6,755 nucleotides of DNA, from contig DNTK01000489.1 of the NCBI GenBank assembly GCA_003508755.1, positions 1-6,755 of the forward strand. The letters are read 5' to 3'. The translations under genes were made by a program, and so were the position numbers. The DNA is from Bacteroidales bacterium. Its GTDB lineage: Bacteria > Bacteroidota > Bacteroidia > Bacteroidales > UBA10428. This document shows, in pieces, positions 1-6,112 of this stretch (position 1 is its first letter; every line of letters begins with the position of its first letter). The notes under the pieces were generated by a model. It did no database searches and had not been told where the DNA came from. It saw nothing but the letters and a program-made list of their open reading frames with translations.

Positions 1-10
1 ATGTGAAATT

Positions 11-30
11 GGACCGGGTATTCCCGGTCC
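11..30 (-). terminator. GC-rich hairpin, possible terminator
   Basis: A perfect 8-bp inverted repeat (GGACCGGG at 11-18, CCCGGTCC at 23-30) with a 4-base loop. Read on the minus strand it is followed by AATTTCACAT, a short and weak T run. It lies 86 bases downstream of the stop of the minus-strand TPR gene, so it may end that transcript. It could also serve an unseen gene to the left, but on the plus strand it is followed by AGAAAG, which is a poor terminator tail. Confidence 0.45.
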
Positions 31-47
31 AGAAAGCCCATAAAACA

Positions 48-73
48 ATATTCTTCTCTTAAATTAAGAATAT
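48..73. repeat. AT-rich inverted repeat
   Basis: Perfect 8-nt arms (ATATTCTT at 48-55, AAGAATAT at 66-73) around a 10-base loop. On the minus strand it is followed by TGTTTTATGG, so it could be a second weak terminator-like hairpin after the TPR gene. The stem is almost all A-T and would be unstable by itself. Confidence 0.4.
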
Positions 74-85
74 GAAAGTCCAAGT

Positions 86-106
86 TTTGCTCCCCGTAAG
101 AGCAAA
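86..106 (-). terminator. Hairpin just after TPR gene stop
   Basis: Perfect 7-bp arms (TTTGCTC at 86-92, GAGCAAA at 100-106) with a 7-base loop, starting about 10 bases past the stop codon of the minus-strand TPR gene. The position suits a terminator or a 3'-end stabilising hairpin. There is no clear T tract on the minus strand; on the plus strand the following TGATTTATATT is somewhat T-rich, so direction is uncertain. Confidence 0.4.
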
Positions 107-115
107 TGATTTATA

Positions 116-865
116 TTACAAGCGATTTAATATCTTCTTCGCATCCGCTTTGTAGTAGCCATCTCCCTTAGCAATCGCAGAAAAAGATTCCTGGGCTTTT
201 TCGCGCTCATTGGTTAGAAGATAACACAGGCCTAAATACCATGTGGCCGATTCGACAAATGGGTTGGGATTTTGGTCAATTATTTTTTGAAAGCGATCAT
301 GGGCTTGTTTGTAGTTTTTAAGCTCCATATGTGAAACTCCTGCATAGAGGTTTACGCCAATTTTCGATTCATCATTGGCAAGAATGTCTTCAAACAAAGC
401 AATGGCTTTTTCATACTCCTGGTTTTCGTAGAATGTCATTGCTTCAAATAGCATGTCGCTATTGCCACCTGCATCCCTGAAGCTCACTGATGATTCGACA
501 GGTTGGTAATACAAATCCATAATGGTTTCAGATGAATAATTGTTTCCCAATAGAAAAAAGATCAGAAGAACAGCTGAAGCCACGGTACCTACCGATATAT
601 ATGCCCGCCTGTAAAGTTTCTTTATCATACCTTTACCATTCTGAGCAGTTTCATAGATATCATCATGTATCGTTTCAAGCTGTGCCTTTAACTCGACAGA
701 AGATCTGTCGGATAAAACAGCATCGATTTTTCGGTGAAAATCAATTTCTTCTTGTAAAGCCGGATTGCCTTCGATTTCTTTCTGAAACCAAGCCTTCTCT
801 TTGGAAGACATTTCGTCAAGCAAATACCGTTCAATGAACTCGGTGTAATCGATCTCGTGTGTCAT
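116..865 (-). CDS. Membrane TPR protein, anti-sigma-like N-terminus
   Basis: A 249-residue protein in three parts. Residues 1-85 are acidic and helical; the segment around 11-45 (YLLDEMSSKEKAWFQKEI, then NPALQEEI) resembles the N-terminal sigma-binding helices of membrane anti-sigma factors, but has no Cys/His zinc motif. Residues about 88-107 form one hydrophobic helix preceded by KKLYRR, which predicts a cytoplasmic N-terminus and a periplasmic C-terminus. Residues about 137-238 hold roughly three TPR units (for example FYENQEYEKAIALFEDIL, then NYKQAHDRFQKIIDQNP). The ATG at 863-865 is the only sensible start. The next gene is divergent, 794 bases away; a sigma factor gene lies beyond it. 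I infer an anti-sigma or sensory role. The alternative is a general TPR scaffold, because the N-terminal similarity is judged by eye. Confidence 0.75.
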   Translation of the reverse strand: MTHEIDYTEFIERYLLDEMSSKEKAWFQKEIEGNPALQEEIDFHRKIDAVLSDRSSVELKAQLETIHDDIYETAQNGKGMIKKLYRRAYISVGTVASAVLLIFFLLGNNYSSETIMDLYYQPVESSVSFRDAGGNSDMLFEAMTFYENQEYEKAIALFEDILANDESKIGVNLYAGVSHMELKNYKQAHDRFQKIIDQNPNPFVESATWYLGLCYLLTNEREKAQESFSAIAKGDGYYKADAKKILNRL

Positions 866-1036
866 AACCTTAGGGGTTCGGAATAAAACATTACTGCATC
901 TTGCCCTTAAACTTTTTTACAGGGCCAAACTAAATAACTAAAAATAACTCGTATTACCTGGATGAACCAGTTGATTATACTTTTACATACCTTACGCATT
1001 GTGCATATGGCATATCCATACTACGCTCTATCTCTT

Positions 1037-1070
1037 CCATAACACACTCCATGGAGTTGTTGTGCTATGG
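1037..1070 (-). repeat. Stem-loop with inner palindrome
   Basis: Arms CCATAACACA (1037-1046) and TGTGCTATGG (1061-1070) pair at 9 of 10 positions on the plus strand. The odd pair is A-C, which becomes a G-U wobble on the minus strand, giving 10 of 10. The interior starts with the perfect palindrome CTCCATGGAG (1047-1056). The minus-strand orientation is inferred from that wobble. Confidence 0.6.
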
Positions 1071-1080
1071 TCGGAAAAGT

Positions 1081-1147
1081 GGGCGAGATAAAGTAACAGA
1101 GGGAGATTATTGAGTGCCGTCAAAACCAAAAGAGCTTTACCTCGCCC
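1081..1147 (-). repeat. Long-range stem, 13-bp arms
   Basis: Arms GGGCGAGATAAAG (1081-1093) and CTTTACCTCGCCC (1135-1147) pair at 12 of 13 positions, enclosing 41 bases. The only mismatch is A-C on the plus strand and G-U on the minus strand, as in both neighbouring hairpins. The stem is GC-rich at its base and would be stable as RNA or as extruded single-stranded DNA. Confidence 0.6.
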
Positions 1148-1183
1148 GGGGGATTATAGGTAAATTTTTTAATACATCTTGTT

Positions 1184-1207
1184 GCTATATGTTGGCACAC
1201 ACATAGC
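1184..1207 (-). repeat. Stem-loop flanked by direct repeats
   Basis: Arms GCTATATGT (1184-1192) and ACACATAGC (1199-1207) enclose a 6-base loop and pair at 8 of 9 positions on the plus strand, or 9 of 9 with one G-U on the minus strand. The octamer GTTGCTAT occurs at 1181-1188 and again at 1208-1215, overlapping the left arm and abutting the right arm. Confidence 0.55.
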
Positions 1208-1288
1208 GTTGCTATTATTTTGAATCTAAAAAACTTCACAAACAGGCATAATTGACTTTTATTAAGGGATTGAGCAGTTAAAACCAGG

Positions 1289-1323
1289 AATTTTTAATTA
1301 CTCGCCTGAGTGGGGTAAAAATT
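1289..1323 (+). repeat. Two-part hairpin, terminator-like
   Basis: An outer 8-bp perfect stem (AATTTTTA at 1289-1296, TAAAAATT at 1316-1323) encloses an inner 4-bp stem (ACTC at 1300-1303, GAGT at 1308-1311) with loop GCCT. On the plus strand two T-G wobbles extend the inner stem, and ATTTATTCTATTC follows. It resembles a weak plus-strand terminator, although no gene ends just before it. Confidence 0.4.
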
Positions 1324-1597
1324 ATTTATTCTATTCTCTTACCATACCACCTTGTTCCTCATTACCTCCTTTAATTTGAAGTAAGTTTTCAATGGTTAAA
1401 ATTTCTTTTTGGGTTGATTTAGTTGTTTTCGTTTCGAAAAATGTGGCAAAAATTCTCATTGTCTTACGGGTTAAATGAATAATCATTTCTTGTGCTTTCA
1501 ATAGTAAGTACCACTCTTAACCAAAATGTCACTGGAATTTTCTATTTATTTTGATATTATTTTATCAGATTCACATTATATAATTGATTTTCTGATG

Positions 1598-1628
1598 TTT
1601 ACAAGTTACAAAAAATATTGTATTTTTT
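1598..1628 (+). promoter_or_regulatory. Possible CHAT gene promoter
   Basis: TTTA at 1598-1601, a 19-base spacer and TATTTTTT at 1621-1628 fit the Bacteroidota TTTG / TAnnTTTG pattern with one mismatch in each element. It would start transcription about 25 bases before the ATG at 1660. The region is so AT-rich that a chance match is quite possible. Confidence 0.3.
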
Positions 1629-1659
1629 AGTATTTTAGAAAAAGAAGCAAATCCACTAA

Positions 1660-4461
1660 ATGAAATATAAAGTAATTATCATATTCGCTTTTTTAATATT
1701 AGACACTTATATTGTCTCTGCTGTGATTGACAGTGTATTGGTTGATTCAGTAAAAACATTGAATAACCTTGGTATCGATCATTTTTATAACGGTGATTAC
1801 GAGAAAGCAGAGGAGCTGCTAAGAAACTCCTTGAGGATTAAAAAAAATATTTATCCATCAAATGATATTAAAATTGCCAACAGTTACAACAATTTGGGAG
1901 TATTGAACCTCAATAGGTGGCAGTTTAATATTGCTTTAGAATACTTTAATATTGCTAAAAACATTTATGAGGAAAACAAAAACAAAGCAGTGATTGCTAA
2001 TATCTATTCAAACATTGGCAATGTTCACAGATTAAAAGGAGATTATACTCAAGCAGCAGAATATTATTCCAAGACTATTGAAACATTAAAAGGTGAAAGC
2101 ACTCCAATTGCTATTAAAAGGCGTGCAGAAGTTCTGAATCGTTTTTCGCTTTTAGAAATCCAGAGAAAAAACTACAACTCTGCAGTTTCACTGATTAATT
2201 CAGCTTTAAATGAGTTTCACTTTGATATTGAAGTTGCTGATAAAATGGTCACATATCATAATTTGCTTTCAACGGCCTATACAGCATATGAGTTGTCTGG
2301 AAAAACTGATAGCAGCATAATGTTCTTAAATAGAAGTATTGATTTATTTAATACCCAACCCAACCAAACAAATCAAAATTTAAGCAACACATATAGAAAA
2401 CTTACAATGCATTATTTGCATTCAGGACAGCTTGATTTGGGCTATGCAGCCTTAAAAAATACGCATACAATCTTCAGTGATTTTGCATTAGACTCTCTCT
2501 TATATTTTGATATTGCAATACTGTATGCTGAATATTACAAGCTAAAAAAAAACTACACCCTTGCAATTGACTATTATAATCAAGCAGAAAAAGTTATTAC
2601 CAAAGAAGACTATTCTTCATCAAGTCGATATTATTTTTCAAATGTGAAAGCTATTTCATTACTAAGAGATAGAGCAAGATGCTTTATCGAATGGCACCTT
2701 AGCAGTCAAGTCTCAAATTATCTATTAGAGGCGCTAGAAAATTTAAAAAAATCAGCAAAATTAATCGATCAATCCCGCAATAGTTATCTTTCTATTGAAA
2801 GTAAACTATTGCTGGCCGAAAACGAAAGCGAGGTATATGAAATGGGGTTCAGCTGTGCCTATCAACTTTTCGAGATTACCAAAAACGATAAGTACCTCAA
2901 TGATGCCTTTTATTTTGCTGAGAAGGGGAAGTCTTCTGTGCTGAGTGGAGCAATTACCGAGGAGAGAGCAAAAAGTTTTGCCAATATACCGGCTCACCTA
3001 ATTCAAAAAGAGCAAGCGCTAAAGCGTGAATTGGCGTTTTACAACGAAAAAATTTATACGGAAAATACAAAAAGAAAACCTGATACCATAAAGCTTGCCA
3101 CCTGGAAAAACTACTTGTTCGATTACAGCCGGGAAAACGAAGAACTAAAACAGTTGCTTGAAAGGCAATACCCTGCATATTTTAAGCTCAAATACAAAGA
3201 TACATTCACAGGAATATCCAGGATACAGAAAAAACTTGATCGGTCTACAACGCTCATCGAGTATACTCTAACCGATAGTATACTTTACACTTTCGTTATC
3301 AATAAAAATGAAATCTATTTATACAAATCTCCCTGCAAAGACTCACTGAAAAAGAACATCAGGAATTTCGTCGCATCGTTTAACCAGTTCGATTTTACCT
3401 CACAGGGTGCCAATACTTATCGGGATTATGAAAACCAATCGCATACTATCTATAAAAGTCTGCTAGGGTTTATTCCTGATGATATTTTAAAAAAGAACCT
3501 GGTTATTATTCCCGATGGAATTCTGTCATATATACCCTTTGAGGCGTTAGTTATTAAAAAGAATAAAACTGCCCCAGAGTCATTTGCCGCAATGAATTAT
3601 CTCGTTCTGAACCACCCGGTATATTATTCCTATTCTGCTGGTTTGTATGTAGATGCCATTGACCATACCTCCAGAAAGTTTCGTAATGAAACATTGGCAG
3701 TGGCTCCCGAATATAATTATAAACCAAGGGGAACAATTAAATATACCCATAACAACGAAGCCCCTCCGGTCAGAAATAGCTTGCATCCCCTTCCCCATGC
3801 ACTTAAAGAGGTAGAACTGGTAGCTGAGTTAACCAACGGTGATGTGATTTCGGGAAAGGAAGCTACAGAACCATACTTTGTGAAAGAAGCACCAAGATAC
3901 GATGTTTTGCACCTGGCAATGCATACGCTAATCGACGATAACAATCCCCTTTATTCGAAACTTGTGTTTTACAATAAAGAGTATACTTCGGATGCCGGTT
4001 TATTAACTACAAACGAGATATTTGCATTACGACTAAAGGCAAAACTCACTGTTTTAAGTGCCTGCAGCTCCGGTGAAGGAGAATATAACAAGGGTGAAGG
4101 TGTAATGAGTCTTTCAAGGGGGTTTTTCTATGCAGGGTGCCCAAGTTTGATAATGACACTCTGGAAAGTTGAAGATAAATCAGGGCAACTGCTCATGAAA
4201 GCCTATTATAAATACTTAATAAAAGGATATTCAAAATCTGCTGCTTTGCAAAAAGCAAAAAAAGAATACATCCTACTAGCCATGGAACAAAATAAGCATC
4301 CGTTTTTTTGGGCCTCCTATATTCTAATTGGTAATAACAAACCCATTTATTTATCCTATCTATGGCCGGTTGGCATTGGGGTATTAGTGATATTAATGTT
4401 TTTTGCCGGAAGAAGGATCCGTAAAAAAAAGCCTGAATTGCCCCAACCTACCGTTGCTTAA
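1660..4461 (+). CDS. Membrane-anchored TPR-CHAT caspase-like protease
   Basis: A 933-residue protein. Residues 1-21 are a likely signal peptide (basic start, hydrophobic core, cut after VSA). TPR-like helix pairs fill about 31-330, clearest at 31-64, 73-106, 113-146 and 284-312. The linker EKGKSSVL (421-428) and a charged helical stretch (450-505) precede the CHAT domain at about 595-892. CHAT hallmarks are IIPDG (616-620), SYIPFEAL (623-630), LHLAMH with candidate catalytic His755, LSACSSGEG with candidate catalytic Cys802, and HPFFWASYILIGN (880-892). Residues 898-916 form a transmembrane helix followed by RRIRKKK, which predicts a periplasmic body and a short cytoplasmic tail. CHAT domains are C14/clan CD-like cysteine proteases, so an active periplasmic protease is inferred. 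The 3' end overlaps the opposing sigma factor gene by 14 bp. The TPR half is visibly more AT-rich than the CHAT half. Confidence 0.92.
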   Translation: MKYKVIIIFAFLILDTYIVSAVIDSVLVDSVKTLNNLGIDHFYNGDYEKAEELLRNSLRIKKNIYPSNDIKIANSYNNLGVLNLNRWQFNIALEYFNIAKNIYEENKNKAVIANIYSNIGNVHRLKGDYTQAAEYYSKTIETLKGESTPIAIKRRAEVLNRFSLLEIQRKNYNSAVSLINSALNEFHFDIEVADKMVTYHNLLSTAYTAYELSGKTDSSIMFLNRSIDLFNTQPNQTNQNLSNTYRKLTMHYLHSGQLDLGYAALKNTHTIFSDFALDSLLYFDIAILYAEYYKLKKNYTLAIDYYNQAEKVITKEDYSSSSRYYFSNVKAISLLRDRARCFIEWHLSSQVSNYLLEALENLKKSAKLIDQSRNSYLSIESKLLLAENESEVYEMGFSCAYQLFEITKNDKYLNDAFYFAEKGKSSVLSGAITEERAKSFANIPAHLIQKEQALKRELAFYNEKIYTENTKRKPDTIKLATWKNYLFDYSRENEELKQLLERQYPAYFKLKYKDTFTGISRIQKKLDRSTTLIEYTLTDSILYTFVINKNEIYLYKSPCKDSLKKNIRNFVASFNQFDFTSQGANTYRDYENQSHTIYKSLLGFIPDDILKKNLVIIPDGILSYIPFEALVIKKNKTAPESFAAMNYLVLNHPVYYSYSAGLYVDAIDHTSRKFRNETLAVAPEYNYKPRGTIKYTHNNEAPPVRNSLHPLPHALKEVELVAELTNGDVISGKEATEPYFVKEAPRYDVLHLAMHTLIDDNNPLYSKLVFYNKEYTSDAGLLTTNEIFALRLKAKLTVLSACSSGEGEYNKGEGVMSLSRGFFYAGCPSLIMTLWKVEDKSGQLLMKAYYKYLIKGYSKSAALQKAKKEYILLAMEQNKHPFFWASYILIGNNKPIYLSYLWPVGIGVLVILMFFAGRRIRKKKPELPQPTVA

Positions 4462-5056
4462 ATTCTGGATCATTTTTTATGAGTTCCTTTAAGGTTGATT
4501 TGCATTTGTACTTTTTAGTGCGGACGGTTTTTTCGCTTTTGTAGTTCATTTTAACAGCGATTTCGTCATTGCTGAATCCTTCGGCCGACCACATAAGGAT
4601 ATTCCGGCAATCCTCCCCAAGTTTTAAGAGGTATTTTCTTATGAGTCCAAGCTCAAGCTCATTTTCAAGTTCCACATCAGAGGGGTGATCTTCACTGGAA
4701 TCGTGTTCGGAGTGTTGAACATATCGTTCGTGTATATCCGCGCTGCGTAGGTGTTTCAACCAAATTCTTTTGGATATTCCTATTAAGAAGTTTCCAAAAT
4801 CGTAATCTATTTCCAGTTTATTGGCATCTACAAGTTTGTATATCACCATAATGGCTTCCTGAAAAATATCCTTCGCATCCTCCTCTGTTCCTCCATTTTT
4901 TACAATGTAGCCAAGCACTTTGGGGAAATACTCCTTATAAATTTCTGTGAGAGTTCTATGGTCCCTCACTTTTATGCCGGCGATAAGTTGCTCAAGTTTT
5001 TTGTTGCCCACTACTTTGTAAAATGAGATGCCAAAATTGTACGAAGGGTTTGGCAA
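4448..5056 (-). CDS. ECF-type sigma-70 family sigma factor
   Basis: The open frame codes for up to 202 residues. Sigma region 2 lies at about 35-105, with the typical GGTEEDAKDIFQEAIMVIYK (60-79) followed by the region 2.3/2.4-like FGNFLIGISKRIWLKHLR. Region 4 lies at about 135-195, with the helix-turn-helix GFSNDEIAVKMNYKSEKTVR. There is no region 1.1 or 3, as expected for an ECF factor that directs RNA polymerase to a small regulon. No ATG is available near the N-terminus. The frame can start at TTG (5054-5056), only two codons after a stop, or at GTG (5009-5011), which gives 187 residues beginning MGNKKLEQLI; I favour the GTG. It converges on the CHAT protease gene with a 14-bp overlap, and a candidate anti-sigma gene lies beyond that, which suggests one regulatory module. 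Confidence 0.9.
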   Translation of the reverse strand: MPNPSYNFGISFYKVVGNKKLEQLIAGIKVRDHRTLTEIYKEYFPKVLGYIVKNGGTEEDAKDIFQEAIMVIYKLVDANKLEIDYDFGNFLIGISKRIWLKHLRSADIHERYVQHSEHDSSEDHPSDVELENELELGLIRKYLLKLGEDCRNILMWSAEGFSNDEIAVKMNYKSEKTVRTKKYKCKSTLKELIKNDPEFKQR

Positions 5057-5098
5057 AAAAGTTCAATAAGATTTAAGTAAAGATAACTAATTTGCACA

Positions 5099-5287
5099 TT
5101 AGAGTTCCGCGGCCAGCAGCATTTCTCGATAAAGAAATGGAATAATCATGACTTTTAAACTCCAGAATATTAATCCGCATAACCTCTGGCTAGTATAGAA
5201 TATTACCCCCAGAAAGCATACTAAATAGACAGAAAAGTCGTTTACCACGTAAAGGAGTCGATTGTTAATAATTTCAAAAAAGTTCAT
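5099..5287 (-). CDS. Doubtful small hydrophobic protein
   Basis: A 62-residue frame with an ATG start that lies wholly between genes, in the same direction as and 42 bases ahead of the outermost sigma start. It has two hydrophobic stretches (about residues 13-31 and 36-52) that could each span a membrane. I recognise no family. No ribosome binding site is visible, and AT-rich intergenic DNA often yields such hydrophobic frames, so it may be accidental. Confidence 0.2.
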   Translation of the reverse strand: MNFFEIINNRLLYVVNDFSVYLVCFLGVIFYTSQRLCGLIFWSLKVMIIPFLYREMLLAAEL

Positions 5288-5316
5288 TATTTAGAGCTTA
5301 TTTTTTACCTTTCGGC

Positions 5317-5345
5317 TTGACACTGTTCATTGTTTTTTCTATATT
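5317..5345 (+). promoter_or_regulatory. Promoter of the HEAT-like gene
   Basis: TTGACA (5317-5322), a 17-base spacer and TATATT (5340-5345) make a near-consensus sigma-70 promoter. Read by the Bacteroidota scheme, the same bases give CTTG, a 20-base spacer and TATATTTA, one mismatch from TAnnTTTG. Transcription would begin near 5352, leaving a leader of about 30 bases before the TTG at 5384. AGGAAG at 5350-5355 is then at the transcript start and probably not a ribosome binding site. Confidence 0.6.
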
Positions 5346-5383
5346 TAATAGGAAGTAAATCAATATATTATTGACTGCAAGCT

Positions 5384-6112
5384 TTGGGAACAAACGATAA
5401 CATATACGATAAACTGCATGAGTTTCTGGGAACAGAAGAACAAAGCATTAATATCATGGAAGAAAGTATTGCATCTGAGACCCAGTTGGAATATTTTGAA
5501 TGCTCCAGAAGCTTTATCAGTAAACGTTCCGAAGAAGAAATTATTCGAGATAAAGATCAATTGCTTGACTTGAACATGCCTCTTGAGAAAAAGAAGCTTG
5601 CCTTGCTTGAGCTCGCATCCCTTAATAACATTGAAGCATACAGAGCCATTGAACGCTACTTAAACCATCCTGACATTAAATTATACGATTGGGCTTGCAT
5701 GGCATTACAAGAGAGCAGACTTCAACTTGAAAGCCAGTTACTGGATGAAAACAAAGTGTTAATTACCACTGGATTAGGCGGAAAGGGATTTAAATTAAGG
5801 TATTTTATTGTGCTATTTACCCCAAATGGGAAAGCCCTCAGTAAGAATCAAAAATCAATTATTAAAAAAGAACTGGAATTTTGCCTGAGAACCAATAACT
5901 CAGAGCTTGAAGATATTGAATTTGAAGATGCTTTTGCATCCGTATTGTGTATGATTCCCCTCAATGTGCCTCCGCAACCGGTATTTCAGGCAGTTATCAA
6001 GGAATGTAATGTTTTCGGCAACTTTCTTTTCGATGATTTTATTATAACGAATATGAAGGCACTTAGCGGAGAAGAGATTCGAGAAGTTTTAACAGAGAAC
6101 AACATTTATTAA
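5384..6112 (+). CDS. HEAT-repeat-like protein, function unknown
   Basis: A 242-residue soluble protein with no signal peptide or membrane helix, so probably cytoplasmic. Residues about 67-118 form alternating helices resembling one or two HEAT-like repeats (KKKLALLELASLNNIEAYRA, then HPDIKLYDWACMALQESR). Residues 125-165 have a different character: a glycine-rich TTGLGGKGFK, a beta-like LRYFIVLFTPNG and a basic helix. The C-terminal third is acidic and helical. I do not recognise a named family and assign no function. The start is uncertain: TTG at 5384 fits the predicted promoter and keeps the helix DKLHEFLG, while the first in-frame ATG is at 5456 (codon 25). It ends 24 bases before the thiamine-binding gene, whose promoter overlaps its stop codon. 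Confidence 0.8.
   Translation: MGTNDNIYDKLHEFLGTEEQSINIMEESIASETQLEYFECSRSFISKRSEEEIIRDKDQLLDLNMPLEKKKLALLELASLNNIEAYRAIERYLNHPDIKLYDWACMALQESRLQLESQLLDENKVLITTGLGGKGFKLRYFIVLFTPNGKALSKNQKSIIKKELEFCLRTNNSELEDIEFEDAFASVLCMIPLNVPPQPVFQAVIKECNVFGNFLFDDFIITNMKALSGEEIREVLTENNIY

Larger units (their letters stand above)
866..1659. other. Long divergent intergenic region with inverted repeats
   Basis: This 794-base stretch separates the divergent TPR and CHAT genes. I find no credible gene in it: the longest small frames I read, 26 codons from an ATG at 962 and 28 codons from an ATG at 1392, look accidental. It contains several stem-loops (1037-1070, 1081-1147, 1184-1207, 1289-1323, 1426-1440) and becomes very AT-rich toward the CHAT gene. 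It is much longer than two promoters need, so it may hold a structured RNA, a long leader or the remains of a mobile or cassette element. Confidence 0.7.
5057..5383. other. Intergenic gap, sigma gene to HEAT-like gene
   Basis: This 327-base stretch separates two divergent genes that both lack a nearby ATG start. It contains a good plus-strand promoter (5317-5345), a short imperfect stem-loop just upstream of the sigma gene (CTAAT at 5087-5091 with ATTAG at 5098-5102) and a doubtful 62-codon minus-strand frame. A weak -7-like TATCTTTA on the minus strand (5078-5085) could serve the sigma gene, but I see no matching -33 element. Confidence 0.6.

Noticed and set aside
532..837. A 101-codon plus-strand frame
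   Set aside because: It lies wholly inside the well-supported minus-strand TPR gene and its translation looks like no protein family; it is an antisense shadow.
1426..1440. Short perfect inverted repeat TTTTCG / CGAAAA
   Set aside because: A 6-bp AT-rich arm pair is expected by chance in this composition; it could be an operator, but nothing supports that.
1392..1478. A 28-codon hydrophobic plus-strand frame in the intergenic region
   Set aside because: It is too short, with no ribosome binding site or promoter; such frames arise easily in AT-rich DNA.
866..1659. A complete insertion sequence or CRISPR array
   Set aside because: I found no transposase frame, no paired terminal repeats with target duplication and no regularly spaced direct repeats.
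2806..3178. Minus-strand frames of 63 and 74 codons
   Set aside because: They are antisense to the conserved TPR-CHAT reading frame and have no recognisable domain.
3554..3944. Three minus-strand frames of 60-75 codons
   Set aside because: They overlap each other and are antisense to the CHAT domain core, which is clearly coding on the plus strand.
1660..4461. A type III-E CRISPR-linked TPR-CHAT protease
   Set aside because: There is no CRISPR array or Cas gene in the window, and the signal peptide and C-terminal anchor do not suit a cytoplasmic CRISPR partner.
5360..5560. A 66-codon hydrophobic minus-strand frame
   Set aside because: It overlaps the HEAT-like gene and its promoter region; the phenylalanine-rich translation is typical of the complement of lysine/glutamate-rich coding sequence.
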